Source: Actinomycetes bacterium
Lineage (GTDB): Bacteria > Actinomycetota > Acidimicrobiia > Acidimicrobiales > Palsa-688
DNA length: 32,573 bases
NCBI GenBank assembly: GCA_021838445.1
Contig: JAKCDU010000042.1
Coordinates: 1-32,573 of the forward strand
Reading direction: 5' to 3'
Shown: piece by piece, positions 6,919-14,548 of the stretch
How the letters are laid out: every line of letters begins with the position of its first letter
Position numbering within the stretch: the first letter of the stretch is position 1
Made by a program: the position numbers and the translations under genes
The notes under the pieces: generated by a model
Database searches by the model: none
Told to the model about the DNA's origin: nothing
Seen by the model: only the letters and a program-made list of their open reading frames with translations

Positions 6919-9117
6919 TCAGCCGGCGACGGGCGCCTTGACCGGCTCGTGGACGTGCAACTCGTCGGCCTCGATGTGCAGGGTCGGCAGGAGCGAGTCG
7001 AGCCAGCGGGGCAGCCACCAGTTGGCCGGGCCGAAGAGGTGCATGAGCGAAGGCACCAGGATGGTGCGCACCACGAAGGCGTCGATGACGATGGCCGCGG
7101 CGAAGCCGATCCCGAACTCCTGGATCACCAGAGCGTTGCCGAGCAGCGTGAAGGACAGGAACACCAGGATCATGATCAAAGCGGCGGCGGTGATCACCCG
7201 GCCGGTCTCGCTCTGGCCTCTTTGGACGGCCCGGTCGTTGTCCGCGCTGAGGACCCACTCCTCGTGCATGCGGCTGACGAGGAACACCTCGTAGTCCATG
7301 GAGAGGCCGAACAGGACGGCGAAGACCATCACCGGCAGGTACACCTCGATGGGCCCGGCGCTGGAGAAGCCGAGCAGCGGTTTGGCCCAGCCGAACTGGA
7401 AGGCGGCGACCATCGTCCCGAGGGCGGCGCCGATGGACAGCAGGTTCATGATCGACGCGGTCAGGGGCACGACCAGACTCCGGAACACCGCGGCCAGCAG
7501 GAGGAACGCCAGGACCACGATCACGGCCACGAACAGCGGCATCTTGCTCGACAGCACCGAGGCGAAATCGATGCCCGCCGCGGTCTGACCCCCGACGTGG
7601 ATCACCAGTGATGTGCCGGCGGTGTCGCGGGCGGCCTCGGCGCGGATGCGATCGACGAGGGTGACCGTCTGGGCCGCCTGGGGGCTGTAGGTCGGGTAGA
7701 CGATGGCGACGACGGCCCGCCCGTTGGGGCTGGTCCTGGCTGGCAGCACCCGGGCCACCCCGGGCTGGCCGCTCAGTCCCGACACGAACGAGTCGAATCG
7801 GGCCGCGTCGGCCGGCCCCCCGGCCCGTCCCACCACCTGCAACGGCCCGTTGAAGCCGGGACCGAAGCCCTTGGCCAGGAGGTCGTAGGCCTGGCGGCTG
7901 GTCGACGACGCCGGGTTCTCGCCGGCGTCGGCTATTCCCAGGCGCAGATGGAAGAAGGGCAGGGCGATGACCACGATGGCGGCCAGGGCGATCCCGCTCA
8001 GCACCACCGAGTTGCGCCCGATCATCTTCGACCAGCGGGGCCAGAACCCCTCTTCCTCGCCGGGGACCCCGGCCCCCGCCGACGGTGCGGCGGCCAGGAC
8101 GCGCCGCTCCCGGCGGGCCAGGACCCGAATCCCGTAGAAGCCGAGCATGGCCGGCAGCAACGTCAGGGAGGCCAGCATGGTGAGGGCCACGACCAGCGCC
8201 GAAGCCACCGCCACCCCGTAGAGGAAGCTGAGTCCGAGCACGAACATGCTGAGCAGGGCGATGCACACTGTGATGCCGGCGACCAGCACCGCCCGCCCCG
8301 AGGTGTTGAGGGCCCGCTCCGCCGCCTCCTCGGGCGTGGCCCCGGCCAGGATCTCCCGGCGGTGCCGGTTGACGATGAACAGGGCGTAGTCGATGCCCAC
8401 CCCCAGCGATATCAGCTCGGCGAGCTGGGTGGAGAACTGCGGCATGGTCACCACATGGCTGAGGATGCCGACCAGGGCGATGCCTATGCCGATGGCCGCC
8501 ACCGCCGAGATGAGCGGCAGGACGGCGCTGAGCAAGGAGCGGCGGAAGGCGAAGTACAGCACCACCAGGGCCAGCACCACCCCCCCGAGGAACTCGGCCG
8601 ACCCCCCGCCGAACCTCTCTCCCTTCTGCACCGCCGCTCCGCCGAGCGCCACATTGAGGGACCCGCTGGCGTGGGCCCGGGCGGTGGAGATCAGCTCCTT
8701 GGCCTCGGCGGTGGAGATGTTCTGGGCCTGGGCGTCCAGCTGAACCGTCGCCAGCCCGATGGTCCCGTCCCTGGAGATGAGCGCGGCCGAGCGCTGGTAG
8801 GGCGACGTGACACCGGTGACGAACGGCAGCCGGCTGACGCTGGTCAGCAGATCGGTCACCTCGGCGCGTACCGCCGGGTCGGCCAACGTGGCGTGGCGGG
8901 CCTGGACCACGATCTGGTCGCTGTCACCGCTCTGGGCGGCGAAGTTGGCCTTGACGACGTCCTCGGCCCGGCTCGAGTCGGTGGCCGGGAAGGAGAAGTT
9001 GTTGCTGTAGCTGGAACCTGCCGAATGGGCGATTCCGGACACGACCACCAGAGCCACCAGCCACACGGCCAGGACCAAACGGCGGTGCCGGAAGCACCAG
9101 CGAGCCAAGGAGGTCAC
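6919..9117 (-). CDS. MMPL-family RND transporter
   Basis: 732 residues from GTG at 9117, preceded by GGAGG four bases upstream; the longer open frame upstream overlaps the anti-sigma gene in another frame and is rejected. The layout is that of MmpL proteins: helix 1 (LVLAVWLVALVVVSGIA), a large extracytoplasmic domain (about 32-175), a block of five helices with the signature GIDYALFIVNRHR (241-253), then a second half of the same design with helix 7, extracytoplasmic domain and SMDYEVFLVSRMHEEW (606-621). The Asp-Tyr pairs in the two signature helices are the proton-relay residues of the family. In actinobacteria these pumps export lipids, siderophores or drugs. It lies 83 bases downstream of the anti-sigma gene, so it may belong to the sigma-factor operon or regulon. 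Confidence 0.92.
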   Translation of the reverse strand: MTSLARWCFRHRRLVLAVWLVALVVVSGIAHSAGSSYSNNFSFPATDSSRAEDVVKANFAAQSGDSDQIVVQARHATLADPAVRAEVTDLLTSVSRLPFVTGVTSPYQRSAALISRDGTIGLATVQLDAQAQNISTAEAKELISTARAHASGSLNVALGGAAVQKGERFGGGSAEFLGGVVLALVVLYFAFRRSLLSAVLPLISAVAAIGIGIALVGILSHVVTMPQFSTQLAELISLGVGIDYALFIVNRHRREILAGATPEEAAERALNTSGRAVLVAGITVCIALLSMFVLGLSFLYGVAVASALVVALTMLASLTLLPAMLGFYGIRVLARRERRVLAAAPSAGAGVPGEEEGFWPRWSKMIGRNSVVLSGIALAAIVVIALPFFHLRLGIADAGENPASSTSRQAYDLLAKGFGPGFNGPLQVVGRAGGPADAARFDSFVSGLSGQPGVARVLPARTSPNGRAVVAIVYPTYSPQAAQTVTLVDRIRAEAARDTAGTSLVIHVGGQTAAGIDFASVLSSKMPLFVAVIVVLAFLLLAAVFRSLVVPLTASIMNLLSIGAALGTMVAAFQFGWAKPLLGFSSAGPIEVYLPVMVFAVLFGLSMDYEVFLVSRMHEEWVLSADNDRAVQRGQSETGRVITAAALIMILVFLSFTLLGNALVIQEFGIGFAAAIVIDAFVVRTILVPSLMHLFGPANWWLPRWLDSLLPTLHIEADELHVHEPVKAPVAG

Positions 9118-9200
9118 GGTTCCTCCGATTTGAGAAGCTTGGGGGGGACGGGCTGATGCTAGCCGTCGAGAAGGCCCGGCAATCGGCGTCGGGCGGCCGC

Positions 9201-9911
9201 CTACTGCAGGCGGGCCGTGGCCAGCACCCGGCCCGACGGGTCCACCAGGCGGGCGATCCGGGCCGGCGCCCCTGGCCGCGGGACGGCCGCCGCCCAGTAG
9301 CCGCCGTGGGCGCCGGTGGTGAACTCCCCGATGGTGATGACCGATCCGTCGGCGGTTACGACCTGGCAGATGACGGCCCGGTCGGGCCAGGCGGTGACCG
9401 CCATCGAGATCCACGGGCTGGGGCCGTAGTCCCACACCACGTCGCCGACCGGCCCGGTGGAAGCGGTGAGGGTGGCCACCTTGACCCACGACTTCTCCGG
9501 CCGCGGCGACGAGGGGACCAGGACGAGGACGGCCACGACGGCCGCGGCGGCCAGCGAAGCGGCGGCCAGGACGGCGCGGCGTCGTCGTCCGCCTCGCTCG
9601 CCGCTGGGCCGGGGGCCGTAGGACCGGAGGCGGTACGGCCGGCCTGCGGCCCCCGGTTGGGGGCCGGAGCCAGCGTGGTCGGCGAGACTGGTCACACGGT
9701 CGAGAACCCGCTGCTCGAATCCCACCTCCGGCTCGGCGGCCGGGGCGAGAGCGGCGAGCCGGTCGGACACGTCGGCCAGCGCCGCCAGCTCCTCCCGGCA
9801 GTGCCCGCACCGGGCCAGGTGGGTCAGCAGCTCGGGGCGCGTCGATGGGTCTTCGATCCCGAGGGCCATCTCGGGAAGGTCTTGGGGATGGATGTCGGGG
9901 TGGTCGCTCAT
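9201..9911 (-). CDS. Membrane-anchored zinc-finger anti-sigma factor
   Basis: 236 residues. The N-terminal anti-sigma domain has the HxxxCxxC zinc motif of ZAS proteins (HLARCGHC, His31, Cys35, Cys38). A basic stretch (GERGGRRRR) precedes one membrane helix (about 113-132), and some 100 residues follow outside the cell with no recognised domain (KSWVKVATLTAS ... RIARLVDPSGRVLATARLQ). The ATG start overlaps the sigma-factor stop (ATGA, 9908-9911), the usual translational coupling between an ECF sigma factor and its inhibitor. The N-terminal domain should hold the sigma factor at the membrane until an envelope or redox signal releases it. Its external domain, with tryptophans and a WDYGPSPW motif, would be the sensor. 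Confidence 0.88.
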   Translation of the reverse strand: MSDHPDIHPQDLPEMALGIEDPSTRPELLTHLARCGHCREELAALADVSDRLAALAPAAEPEVGFEQRVLDRVTSLADHAGSGPQPGAAGRPYRLRSYGPRPSGERGGRRRRAVLAAASLAAAAVVAVLVLVPSSPRPEKSWVKVATLTASTGPVGDVVWDYGPSPWISMAVTAWPDRAVICQVVTADGSVITIGEFTTGAHGGYWAAAVPRPGAPARIARLVDPSGRVLATARLQ

Positions 9912-10534
9912 TGCCTCGTGAGGAGTGTTCGGCGCAGAGCCATCATGGCGGTGCGGATACGGGTCTTGGCCGTTCCGAGCGGAATTCCCTCGGCGGCGGC
10001 GACTTGGGAGGCGCTCAGGCCGACCACGCCGGCGAGGACGACGGCGCGGGCCTGCTCGGGGGGCAGGCCCCGCAGGGCCGCCCTGAGCTCCTCGATCGAT
10101 TCACCGGCTAGGGCGGCCGCTTCGGGGGTCCGCTCGGTGCTGCCCACCCTGGCCAGGAGGGCGTCGGTGTCCACCGGTTGAGGCCGGCGGACCCTCAGAG
10201 CGTCGATGGCCAGGTTGCGGGTTATGGCCGACAGCCACGTCCCGACCGACGCCCGGCGGGCGTCGTAGGTGGAGCCGTGGCGCCAGGCCTGCACGAACCC
10301 CTGCTGGGCGATGTCGTCGGCCATCGCCGGGTCGGCCGTGACGGCCAGGGCCACGCCGTGCACCTTGGACTGGAAGCGACGGACGAAGGCCAGCGAAAGC
10401 TCACGGTCCCCCGAGGCGAAACCGGCGAGGAGGGCCTCATCGGGTAGCTGGTCGACCGGGACGGCCGACTCCAGGGCCTGTCGCCGCCCCGGTCGCCTCC
10501 CGGTCAAGTCGAGAGGCCTTCGGTCAGTAGCCAC
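9908..10534 (-). CDS. ECF-type RNA polymerase sigma factor
   Basis: 208 residues from GTG at 10534. Region 2 is seen in SLAFVRRFQSKVHGVALAVTADPAMADDIAQQGFVQAWRHGSTYDARRASVGTWLSAITRNLAIDALR: the DDIAQQGFVQAW helix and the WLSAITRNLAID segment for -10 recognition. Region 4 is LRGLPPEQARAVVLAGVVGLSASQVAAAEGIPLGTAKTRIRTAMMALRR, a helix-turn-helix for the -35 element. No region 3 or C-terminal extension is present, as expected for the ECF group. Its start overlaps the end of the lipoprotein gene by 11 bases and its stop overlaps the anti-sigma start, so lipoprotein, sigma and anti-sigma form one unit. By analogy with the family the sigma factor probably drives its own operon and possibly the MMPL gene. 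Confidence 0.92.
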   Translation of the reverse strand: MATDRRPLDLTGRRPGRRQALESAVPVDQLPDEALLAGFASGDRELSLAFVRRFQSKVHGVALAVTADPAMADDIAQQGFVQAWRHGSTYDARRASVGTWLSAITRNLAIDALRVRRPQPVDTDALLARVGSTERTPEAAALAGESIEELRAALRGLPPEQARAVVLAGVVGLSASQVAAAEGIPLGTAKTRIRTAMMALRRTLLTRQ

Positions 10535-11030
10535 CAGAGCTGGAGCCCGCGGCGGCGGTCGTCGCCGGCGAGGAAGCGCCCTGCACCGCGGTGCCGGCGG
10601 CGCTCACCGTGTACCAGTAGCCCCCGAATCCGTGCACCCCCTGGCCCCGGGCCTGCCCGGCCCCGGTGTCCTTCACGAAAGTGTAGAGCGGCCAGCCGTT
10701 GTAGGTCAGCTGGTTGCCGTTGGGGCCGGCCACCGAGCCGACGAGCTTGGACTGGGTGCCGCCGCCGGCGGCGAGCCCGGCGGCGAGGGGCGGCCACACC
10801 ACCGCGCACTGCCCGGTGCAGGTCGGCTTGGAGCGGGCGTCGGGCTCGAAGAGGTACACCGTCTGTCCGGTGGCGTCCACCAGCACCGATCCGACCCCCG
10901 CCACCGTCTCGGTGTGCAGCCCGGGCCCGCTGGTGGTCGACGCCGACTTGGACGACCCCGACGACCCGCAGGCCGCGGTCAGCCCGGCGACCAGCGTGCA
11001 GGCGATAGCAAGGGTGGGACGGAAACGCAC
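10524..11030 (-). CDS. Secreted lipoprotein with PF03640-type repeats (COG4315)
   Basis: 168 residues from GTG at 11030, with a good GAGGAGG eight bases upstream. A lipoprotein signal ends at Cys21 (LTAAC-GSSG). After a Ser/Thr linker come the two repeats typical of this family: VLVDATGQTVYLFEPDA...CTGQCAVVWPP and NQLTYNGWPLYTFVKDT...GVHGFGGYWYTVS. The Trp-Pro and Tyr-Leu/Tyr-Thr-Phe motifs are diagnostic. The tail is Ser/Ala/Thr/Gly rich. The biochemical role of the family is unknown; members are exported and often sit with ECF sigma/anti-sigma pairs or redox genes. The gene heads the sigma operon, overlapping the sigma start by 11 bases, and could be part of the sensed envelope state. Cys residues in the CTGQC pair could form a disulfide. 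Confidence 0.88.
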   Translation of the reverse strand: MRFRPTLAIACTLVAGLTAACGSSGSSKSASTTSGPGLHTETVAGVGSVLVDATGQTVYLFEPDARSKPTCTGQCAVVWPPLAAGLAAGGGTQSKLVGSVAGPNGNQLTYNGWPLYTFVKDTGAGQARGQGVHGFGGYWYTVSAAGTAVQGASSPATTAAAGSSSGGY

Positions 11031-11097
11031 TTCGGCAACCTCCTCGATGAACTGGCTTACATACGAACGGCAGGCCGGATCGGATTGCCCTCTCGAC

Positions 11098-11138
11098 TCG
11101 ATGCGCCGCGAATGAAGCCGCGAGCGGTCGGGCATCGA
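11098..11138. repeat. Interrupted inverted repeat between TusA-ferritin gene and lipoprotein gene
   Basis: TCGATGC (11098-11104) pairs with GCATCGA (11132-11138). The element lies just after the stop of the TusA-ferritin gene (11144) and upstream of the lipoprotein start (11030). It could be a weak terminator for the former or an operator for the sigma operon. The stem is short and the loop long, so it may be chance. Confidence 0.3.
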
Positions 11139-11143
11139 CGGCG

Positions 11144-12358
11144 TCACATGAAGTTGCGGGTGTGCAGCTCGGACAGCTCGGCGGCCTGGCGGTCGTCGAA
11201 TCCGAGGTGGACCAGCCGGCGGCGCCGGCCCATATCCATCTCCGCCTGCAGGGCCGCCACCGCGTCCCAGCCGGACGCCATGGCCGACGGTTCCCAGCTC
11301 CCGGCGGCCAGAACCACGAGGCTGTCGTGGACCGCCGGCGCCAGGCCGGCGGTGGTGGCGAGAGCGTCGTGGCGCCGCTCCAGAGCCGCTCTCAGCCGGT
11401 CCCGCTCGGAGGGGCGGCGGGTGACGTGCTCGGAGAGGTGGCCCATGGCGAAAGCCACGTGGCGGGCCTCGTCGGCGAGGACCACCCGGGCCAGGCGGGA
11501 GGTGACCGGATCGGGCCCGTGACGCTCCAGGAAGGACAGCAGGGCCAGGAAGCTGCCCTCGCCGAGCACCGATAGCAGGAACGAGGCGTTGGCCCAGTCC
11601 GGCTCGTCGAGCAGGGACTGCAACGACGCCCGGCCGCCCGCTCCCGACACCCCCGGGGGCCCACCGCTCAGCCCGGCCCGGCGGGTGAAGACCTCCACGT
11701 GGCGGGCCTCGTCGGCGACCTGGGTGGCGAGGAAAGCGACAGCCTCGCGGAAGTGGGGGTGGATGCGGCCGAGGAAGCGGGCCGGCACCATCAAAGCCGC
11801 CTGCTCGTTCTCGACCAGGTAGGTCATGGTCTGCACCACGGCCGCCTCCACGTCGTCGGGCAGGTCGGGCCTGGCCCAGTCGACCACGGTCGCCGGATCC
11901 CACTGGTTGGCCGCGGCCTGGGCGTAGAGGCGGCCGGCCTGCTCACTCCAGATCACGTCGCGGCGGTCCAGGTCGGCGCCGGGTAGGGGCGGCCCCCCCG
12001 CCTCGACCAGCGCCCCCCGGGCGGCCAGACCCCACGCCGGGTCGGCCCGCGACGCCGGGCGGCCGGCCTCCCCGGCCCGCCGCGCCCCCGCCCATCTCCG
12101 CTCGTCGGCGTCACCGCGCACCACGACCAGGGCCTCGCCGCCACCGTGACCGGGCCCGGAGCCGCCGGCGGCCTCGCCCGGGGGGTCCACGAAGCGGTGG
12201 CCCCGCCGGCGGGCCCACGCCCTCAGGTGCACGGGCAGGGCCGGGTCGCGGCCGGTGACCGCCAGGTGCCCGCCGACCGGCAGCGGGGCCAGGGCCCGCT
12301 CCAGGAGTATGTGGCCGCCCCGGTCGAGGCCGAGGGGACCGAGATCCAGCCGGTACAA
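11144..12358 (-). CDS. Fusion protein: TusA-like N-terminal domain plus ferritin-like di-iron domain
   Basis: 404 residues. An in-frame TGA upstream leaves TTG at 12358 as the first usable start, with no clear ribosome-binding site; coupling to the gene 19 bases upstream is likely. Residues 2-56 align by eye with TusA proteins (YRLDLGPLGLDRGG ... LLERALAPLPVGGHLAVTGRDPALPVHLRAWARRRGHRFV), but the catalytic Cys-Pro of TusA is absent, so sulfur transfer by that Cys is unlikely. After a low-complexity linker, residues about 130-404 form a helical ferritin-like domain. Its metal ligands are easy to see: Glu183 or Glu185, Glu217 with His220 (DEARH), Glu267, and Glu297 with His300 (second DEARH). 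This is the E, ExxH, E, ExxH set of di-iron oxidases, oxygenases and ferritins. The reaction is unknown. It is the last gene of a cluster with a flavoprotein and a PhnD-like protein. Confidence 0.75.
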   Translation of the reverse strand: MYRLDLGPLGLDRGGHILLERALAPLPVGGHLAVTGRDPALPVHLRAWARRRGHRFVDPPGEAAGGSGPGHGGGEALVVVRGDADERRWAGARRAGEAGRPASRADPAWGLAARGALVEAGGPPLPGADLDRRDVIWSEQAGRLYAQAAANQWDPATVVDWARPDLPDDVEAAVVQTMTYLVENEQAALMVPARFLGRIHPHFREAVAFLATQVADEARHVEVFTRRAGLSGGPPGVSGAGGRASLQSLLDEPDWANASFLLSVLGEGSFLALLSFLERHGPDPVTSRLARVVLADEARHVAFAMGHLSEHVTRRPSERDRLRAALERRHDALATTAGLAPAVHDSLVVLAAGSWEPSAMASGWDAVAALQAEMDMGRRRRLVHLGFDDRQAAELSELHTRNFM

Positions 12359-12377
12359 CTGCGGCGCGGGGGGGAGG

Positions 12378-13205
12378 TCAGGGTTGGTAGCCGTCGGCGG
12401 TCACCTCCCCGCCGGGACCGTAGAAGCCGAGTCGGTCCACGGCCCGTTCCAGTTGGGCGTAGCCCGAGATGCGACCCGGGACCCACTGCCGCAGGCCCTC
12501 CAGGTCGAGCAGGGGCCGGACCTGCGGGTCGGCGTAGTCCATGGCCAGCAGGAGGTCACAGAACCGGCGGACGGTCGGGGAGGGGGGACCGGCGGCGGTC
12601 ATGTTGCAGTGGTCGTAGGGCGGCGTCTGGGCCACGATCCTGGTGGAACCGGCGGCCACGACGCCCTGGGTGGTGAAGGCCAGGTGGTTGGCGTCGATGA
12701 GGCAGGCGGCCTCCACCTCGCCTGCGGCCAGGGCCCGCAGCGCGTCGCGCTCTCCGCCGATGTGGTCGCCGTGCAGGCCCACACCGACATCGAAGCGGCG
12801 GACCCTGACCGCCACGTCGCTCATGAGGCCGAGGGGTATGAGGGTGGCCTGCGGCGAGTCGACCGCCCCGACGGCCACCAACCGCCCGGCCAGGTCGGCG
12901 ACGTCGCGTACCTCCGAGTCGGCTCGCACCACCACCACCGAGGTCAGATCCAAGTCGGTGTCCCTCATCACCAGGGCTTCGGCGCCGGGGGCCATCCGCT
13001 GGGTGCGGACCCAGGCCAGCGGCGAGTTCCAGGCCACGTCGATCCGACCGGCGACGAGGTCCTCGACCTGGTGCTCGTAGTGCGAGTAGAGGACGTAGTC
13101 CATAGGCAGGTCCCGCGGGCGCAGCCACCGGCGGAACCCGTCCCAGATGGTCACCACCTTGGGGTCGTAGGCGACGGCGCCGAGCCGTATCCGGTCGGCG
13201 GTCAC
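12378..13205 (-). CDS. PhnD/SsuA-type substrate-binding domain protein without signal peptide
   Basis: 275 residues from GTG at 13205, overlapping the upstream flavoprotein stop by 4 bases (GTGA). The fold is that of phosphonate/sulfonate ABC binding proteins: IRLGAVAYDPKVVTIWDGFRRWL, YSHYEHQVEDLVAGRIDVAWNSPLAWVRTQ (ligand-pocket loop), VVVRADSEVRDVADLAGRLVAVGAVDSPQATLIPLGLM and LAAGEVEAACLIDANHLAF. Residues 1-9 (MTADRIRLG) run directly into the first strand, so there is no signal peptide or lipobox and the protein should remain in the cytosol. No transporter genes are nearby. A PYDHCN segment (Cys200) stands where family members often carry a ligand-binding loop. It may bind a substrate or cofactor for the neighbouring enzymes, or be an enzyme itself, as with THI5-like relatives. 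Function unknown. Confidence 0.72.
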   Translation of the reverse strand: MTADRIRLGAVAYDPKVVTIWDGFRRWLRPRDLPMDYVLYSHYEHQVEDLVAGRIDVAWNSPLAWVRTQRMAPGAEALVMRDTDLDLTSVVVVRADSEVRDVADLAGRLVAVGAVDSPQATLIPLGLMSDVAVRVRRFDVGVGLHGDHIGGERDALRALAAGEVEAACLIDANHLAFTTQGVVAAGSTRIVAQTPPYDHCNMTAAGPPSPTVRRFCDLLLAMDYADPQVRPLLDLEGLRQWVPGRISGYAQLERAVDRLGFYGPGGEVTADGYQP

Positions 13206-14323
13206 AGCAGCGGTAGGCCGTTGATGGCCCGTCCGACGAAGTCGAGCAGGGCGTCGGTGGTGGGGGCCATCACCCGGGCCGCCCGGGCGTCGCGGAAGTG
13301 GCGCTCGACGCCGAGCTCCCGGCGGAAGGCGGCGCCGCCGCAGATCTTCATGGCCAGATCGGTCACCGTGATGGCCGCCTCGCCGGCCGCCGCTTTGACC
13401 TCCAGGGTCCGCAGCGGGGCGTGGGGTTGGGCGGTGGTGACGGCCGCGACCGTGTCGTGCAGCAGCGCCGCCGCCCCGTCGGTGGCGATCCGCATGCGGG
13501 CGTGATCGGCGCGCGTGACCGGCTGATCGGCCAGCGTCTGGTCCAGGTGCTCGAGGCGGGTGGCGGTCATGTGACGGCCGGTCTCGTCGGTGACCGCCTC
13601 CATCACCCCCACGCTGAACGCCGCGCTCAGGACCAGGAACCAGGGCAGGACCTCCGACAAGGCGATGTCGAGGCCGCTGCCGTCGTCGCCGAGTCGGGCC
13701 TGCTCGGGGACCTCGGCGCCGTTGGCGTCCACCGGCGCCGAGCAGTTGCCCCGAAGACCGAGCCCGTCGAAGGGGCCCGGGGTGGCCAGCCCCGCCGTGG
13801 CCGAGGGGACCAGCCAGAGGGTCATGGCGCCCTCGGCGGCCACCGGTCGGCTCGACCAGACGTAGTAGTCGGCTCGTCCGGCGGCGGTGATCCAGCTCTT
13901 GCGGGCGTCGAGACGGACGGCGTCGCCCGACTTCGTCGCCGTACCGAGCGGGGCCCAGAAGTGGCTGCGCGACCCCGCCTCGGAGAAGGCCAGCGTGGCC
14001 AGGTGGCGCCCGGCGCCCAGCTGGCGGCGGACTTCCTGCGGCCCACGGCTCTCCACCACGGCGGTCGCCGCGTAGTGCATCATGACGACCATCGCGGTCG
14101 ACCCGCACACCCCGGCCAGAGCCCGTACGACGTCGACTGCGTCAGCCAGCGAGCCGCCGCTCCCGCCCATGTCCTCGGCCACGGTGAGGCCGAGCAGGCC
14201 GGCCTCGCCGAGGGCCTCGATGGATGCTTCGGGAAACTCGGCCTCGGCGTCCACCTCGGCTGCCGCCGGCCGCACGACCTCGTCGATGGCGCGCTGGAGC
14301 GCGCTCATGCTCATCTCGTTCAC
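13202..14323 (-). CDS. Acyl-CoA-dehydrogenase-fold flavoprotein, atypical active site
   Basis: 373 residues from GTG at 14323, chosen because AGAGGA lies six to ten bases upstream; a GTG seven codons earlier is also open. The acyl-CoA dehydrogenase layout is complete: N-terminal helices, ALGEAGLLGLTVAEDMGGSGGSLADAVDVVRAL, LATLAFSEAGSR (FAD/substrate loop), ARKSWITAAGRADYYVW (middle beta domain) and the C-terminal helical domain with ICGGAAFRRELGVERHFRDARAARVMAPTTDALLDFVG. In true acyl-CoA dehydrogenases a Glu base commonly sits in a YEGT-like motif after RDAR; here MAPTTD stands in that place. The protein may therefore be a flavin-dependent oxygenase or oxidase of the DszC-like branch, or use another base (isovaleryl-CoA dehydrogenases place it elsewhere). 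It leads a cluster with the PhnD-like gene (4-nt overlap) and the TusA-ferritin gene. Confidence 0.8.
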   Translation of the reverse strand: MNEMSMSALQRAIDEVVRPAAAEVDAEAEFPEASIEALGEAGLLGLTVAEDMGGSGGSLADAVDVVRALAGVCGSTAMVVMMHYAATAVVESRGPQEVRRQLGAGRHLATLAFSEAGSRSHFWAPLGTATKSGDAVRLDARKSWITAAGRADYYVWSSRPVAAEGAMTLWLVPSATAGLATPGPFDGLGLRGNCSAPVDANGAEVPEQARLGDDGSGLDIALSEVLPWFLVLSAAFSVGVMEAVTDETGRHMTATRLEHLDQTLADQPVTRADHARMRIATDGAAALLHDTVAAVTTAQPHAPLRTLEVKAAAGEAAITVTDLAMKICGGAAFRRELGVERHFRDARAARVMAPTTDALLDFVGRAINGLPLL

Positions 14324-14548
14324 TGCCCATCCTCTCTGGCCCACGGAGGGGCCGTTGCTCCCCCTAAGGGATCAAAGGGTCCGGCGGTGCCGCTCCGTTC
14401 GGACAAGGGAGCGCGGTGATGCCGCCGGGACCGCCCGACCGGGCGGTGCTTCACTCGCTCAACGACGGACCACGCTCACCTCCCCCCATCGATGGACCTG
14501 AATCGGGCTGGGGCGAAGCTACCAGCGGGGGCGCCCCGAGGCGGTCGG
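14324..14548. other. Intergenic region with possible terminator hairpin
   Basis: 225 bases between two minus-strand genes. ACCGCCC (14430-14436), a GACC loop and GGGCGGT (14441-14447) form a perfect 7-bp hairpin about 100 bases beyond the enoyl-CoA hydratase stop; it may end that transcript, although no U-tract follows. The promoter of the flavoprotein cluster should lie between this hairpin and 14324. No convincing -35/-10 pair was recognised. Confidence 0.42.

Noticed and set aside
9118-9810. N-terminal extension of the MMPL gene to 9810
   Set aside because: It overlaps the anti-sigma gene in another frame and is Arg/Pro/Gly rich. The GTG at 9117 has a GGAGG and starts the typical MmpL N-terminus.
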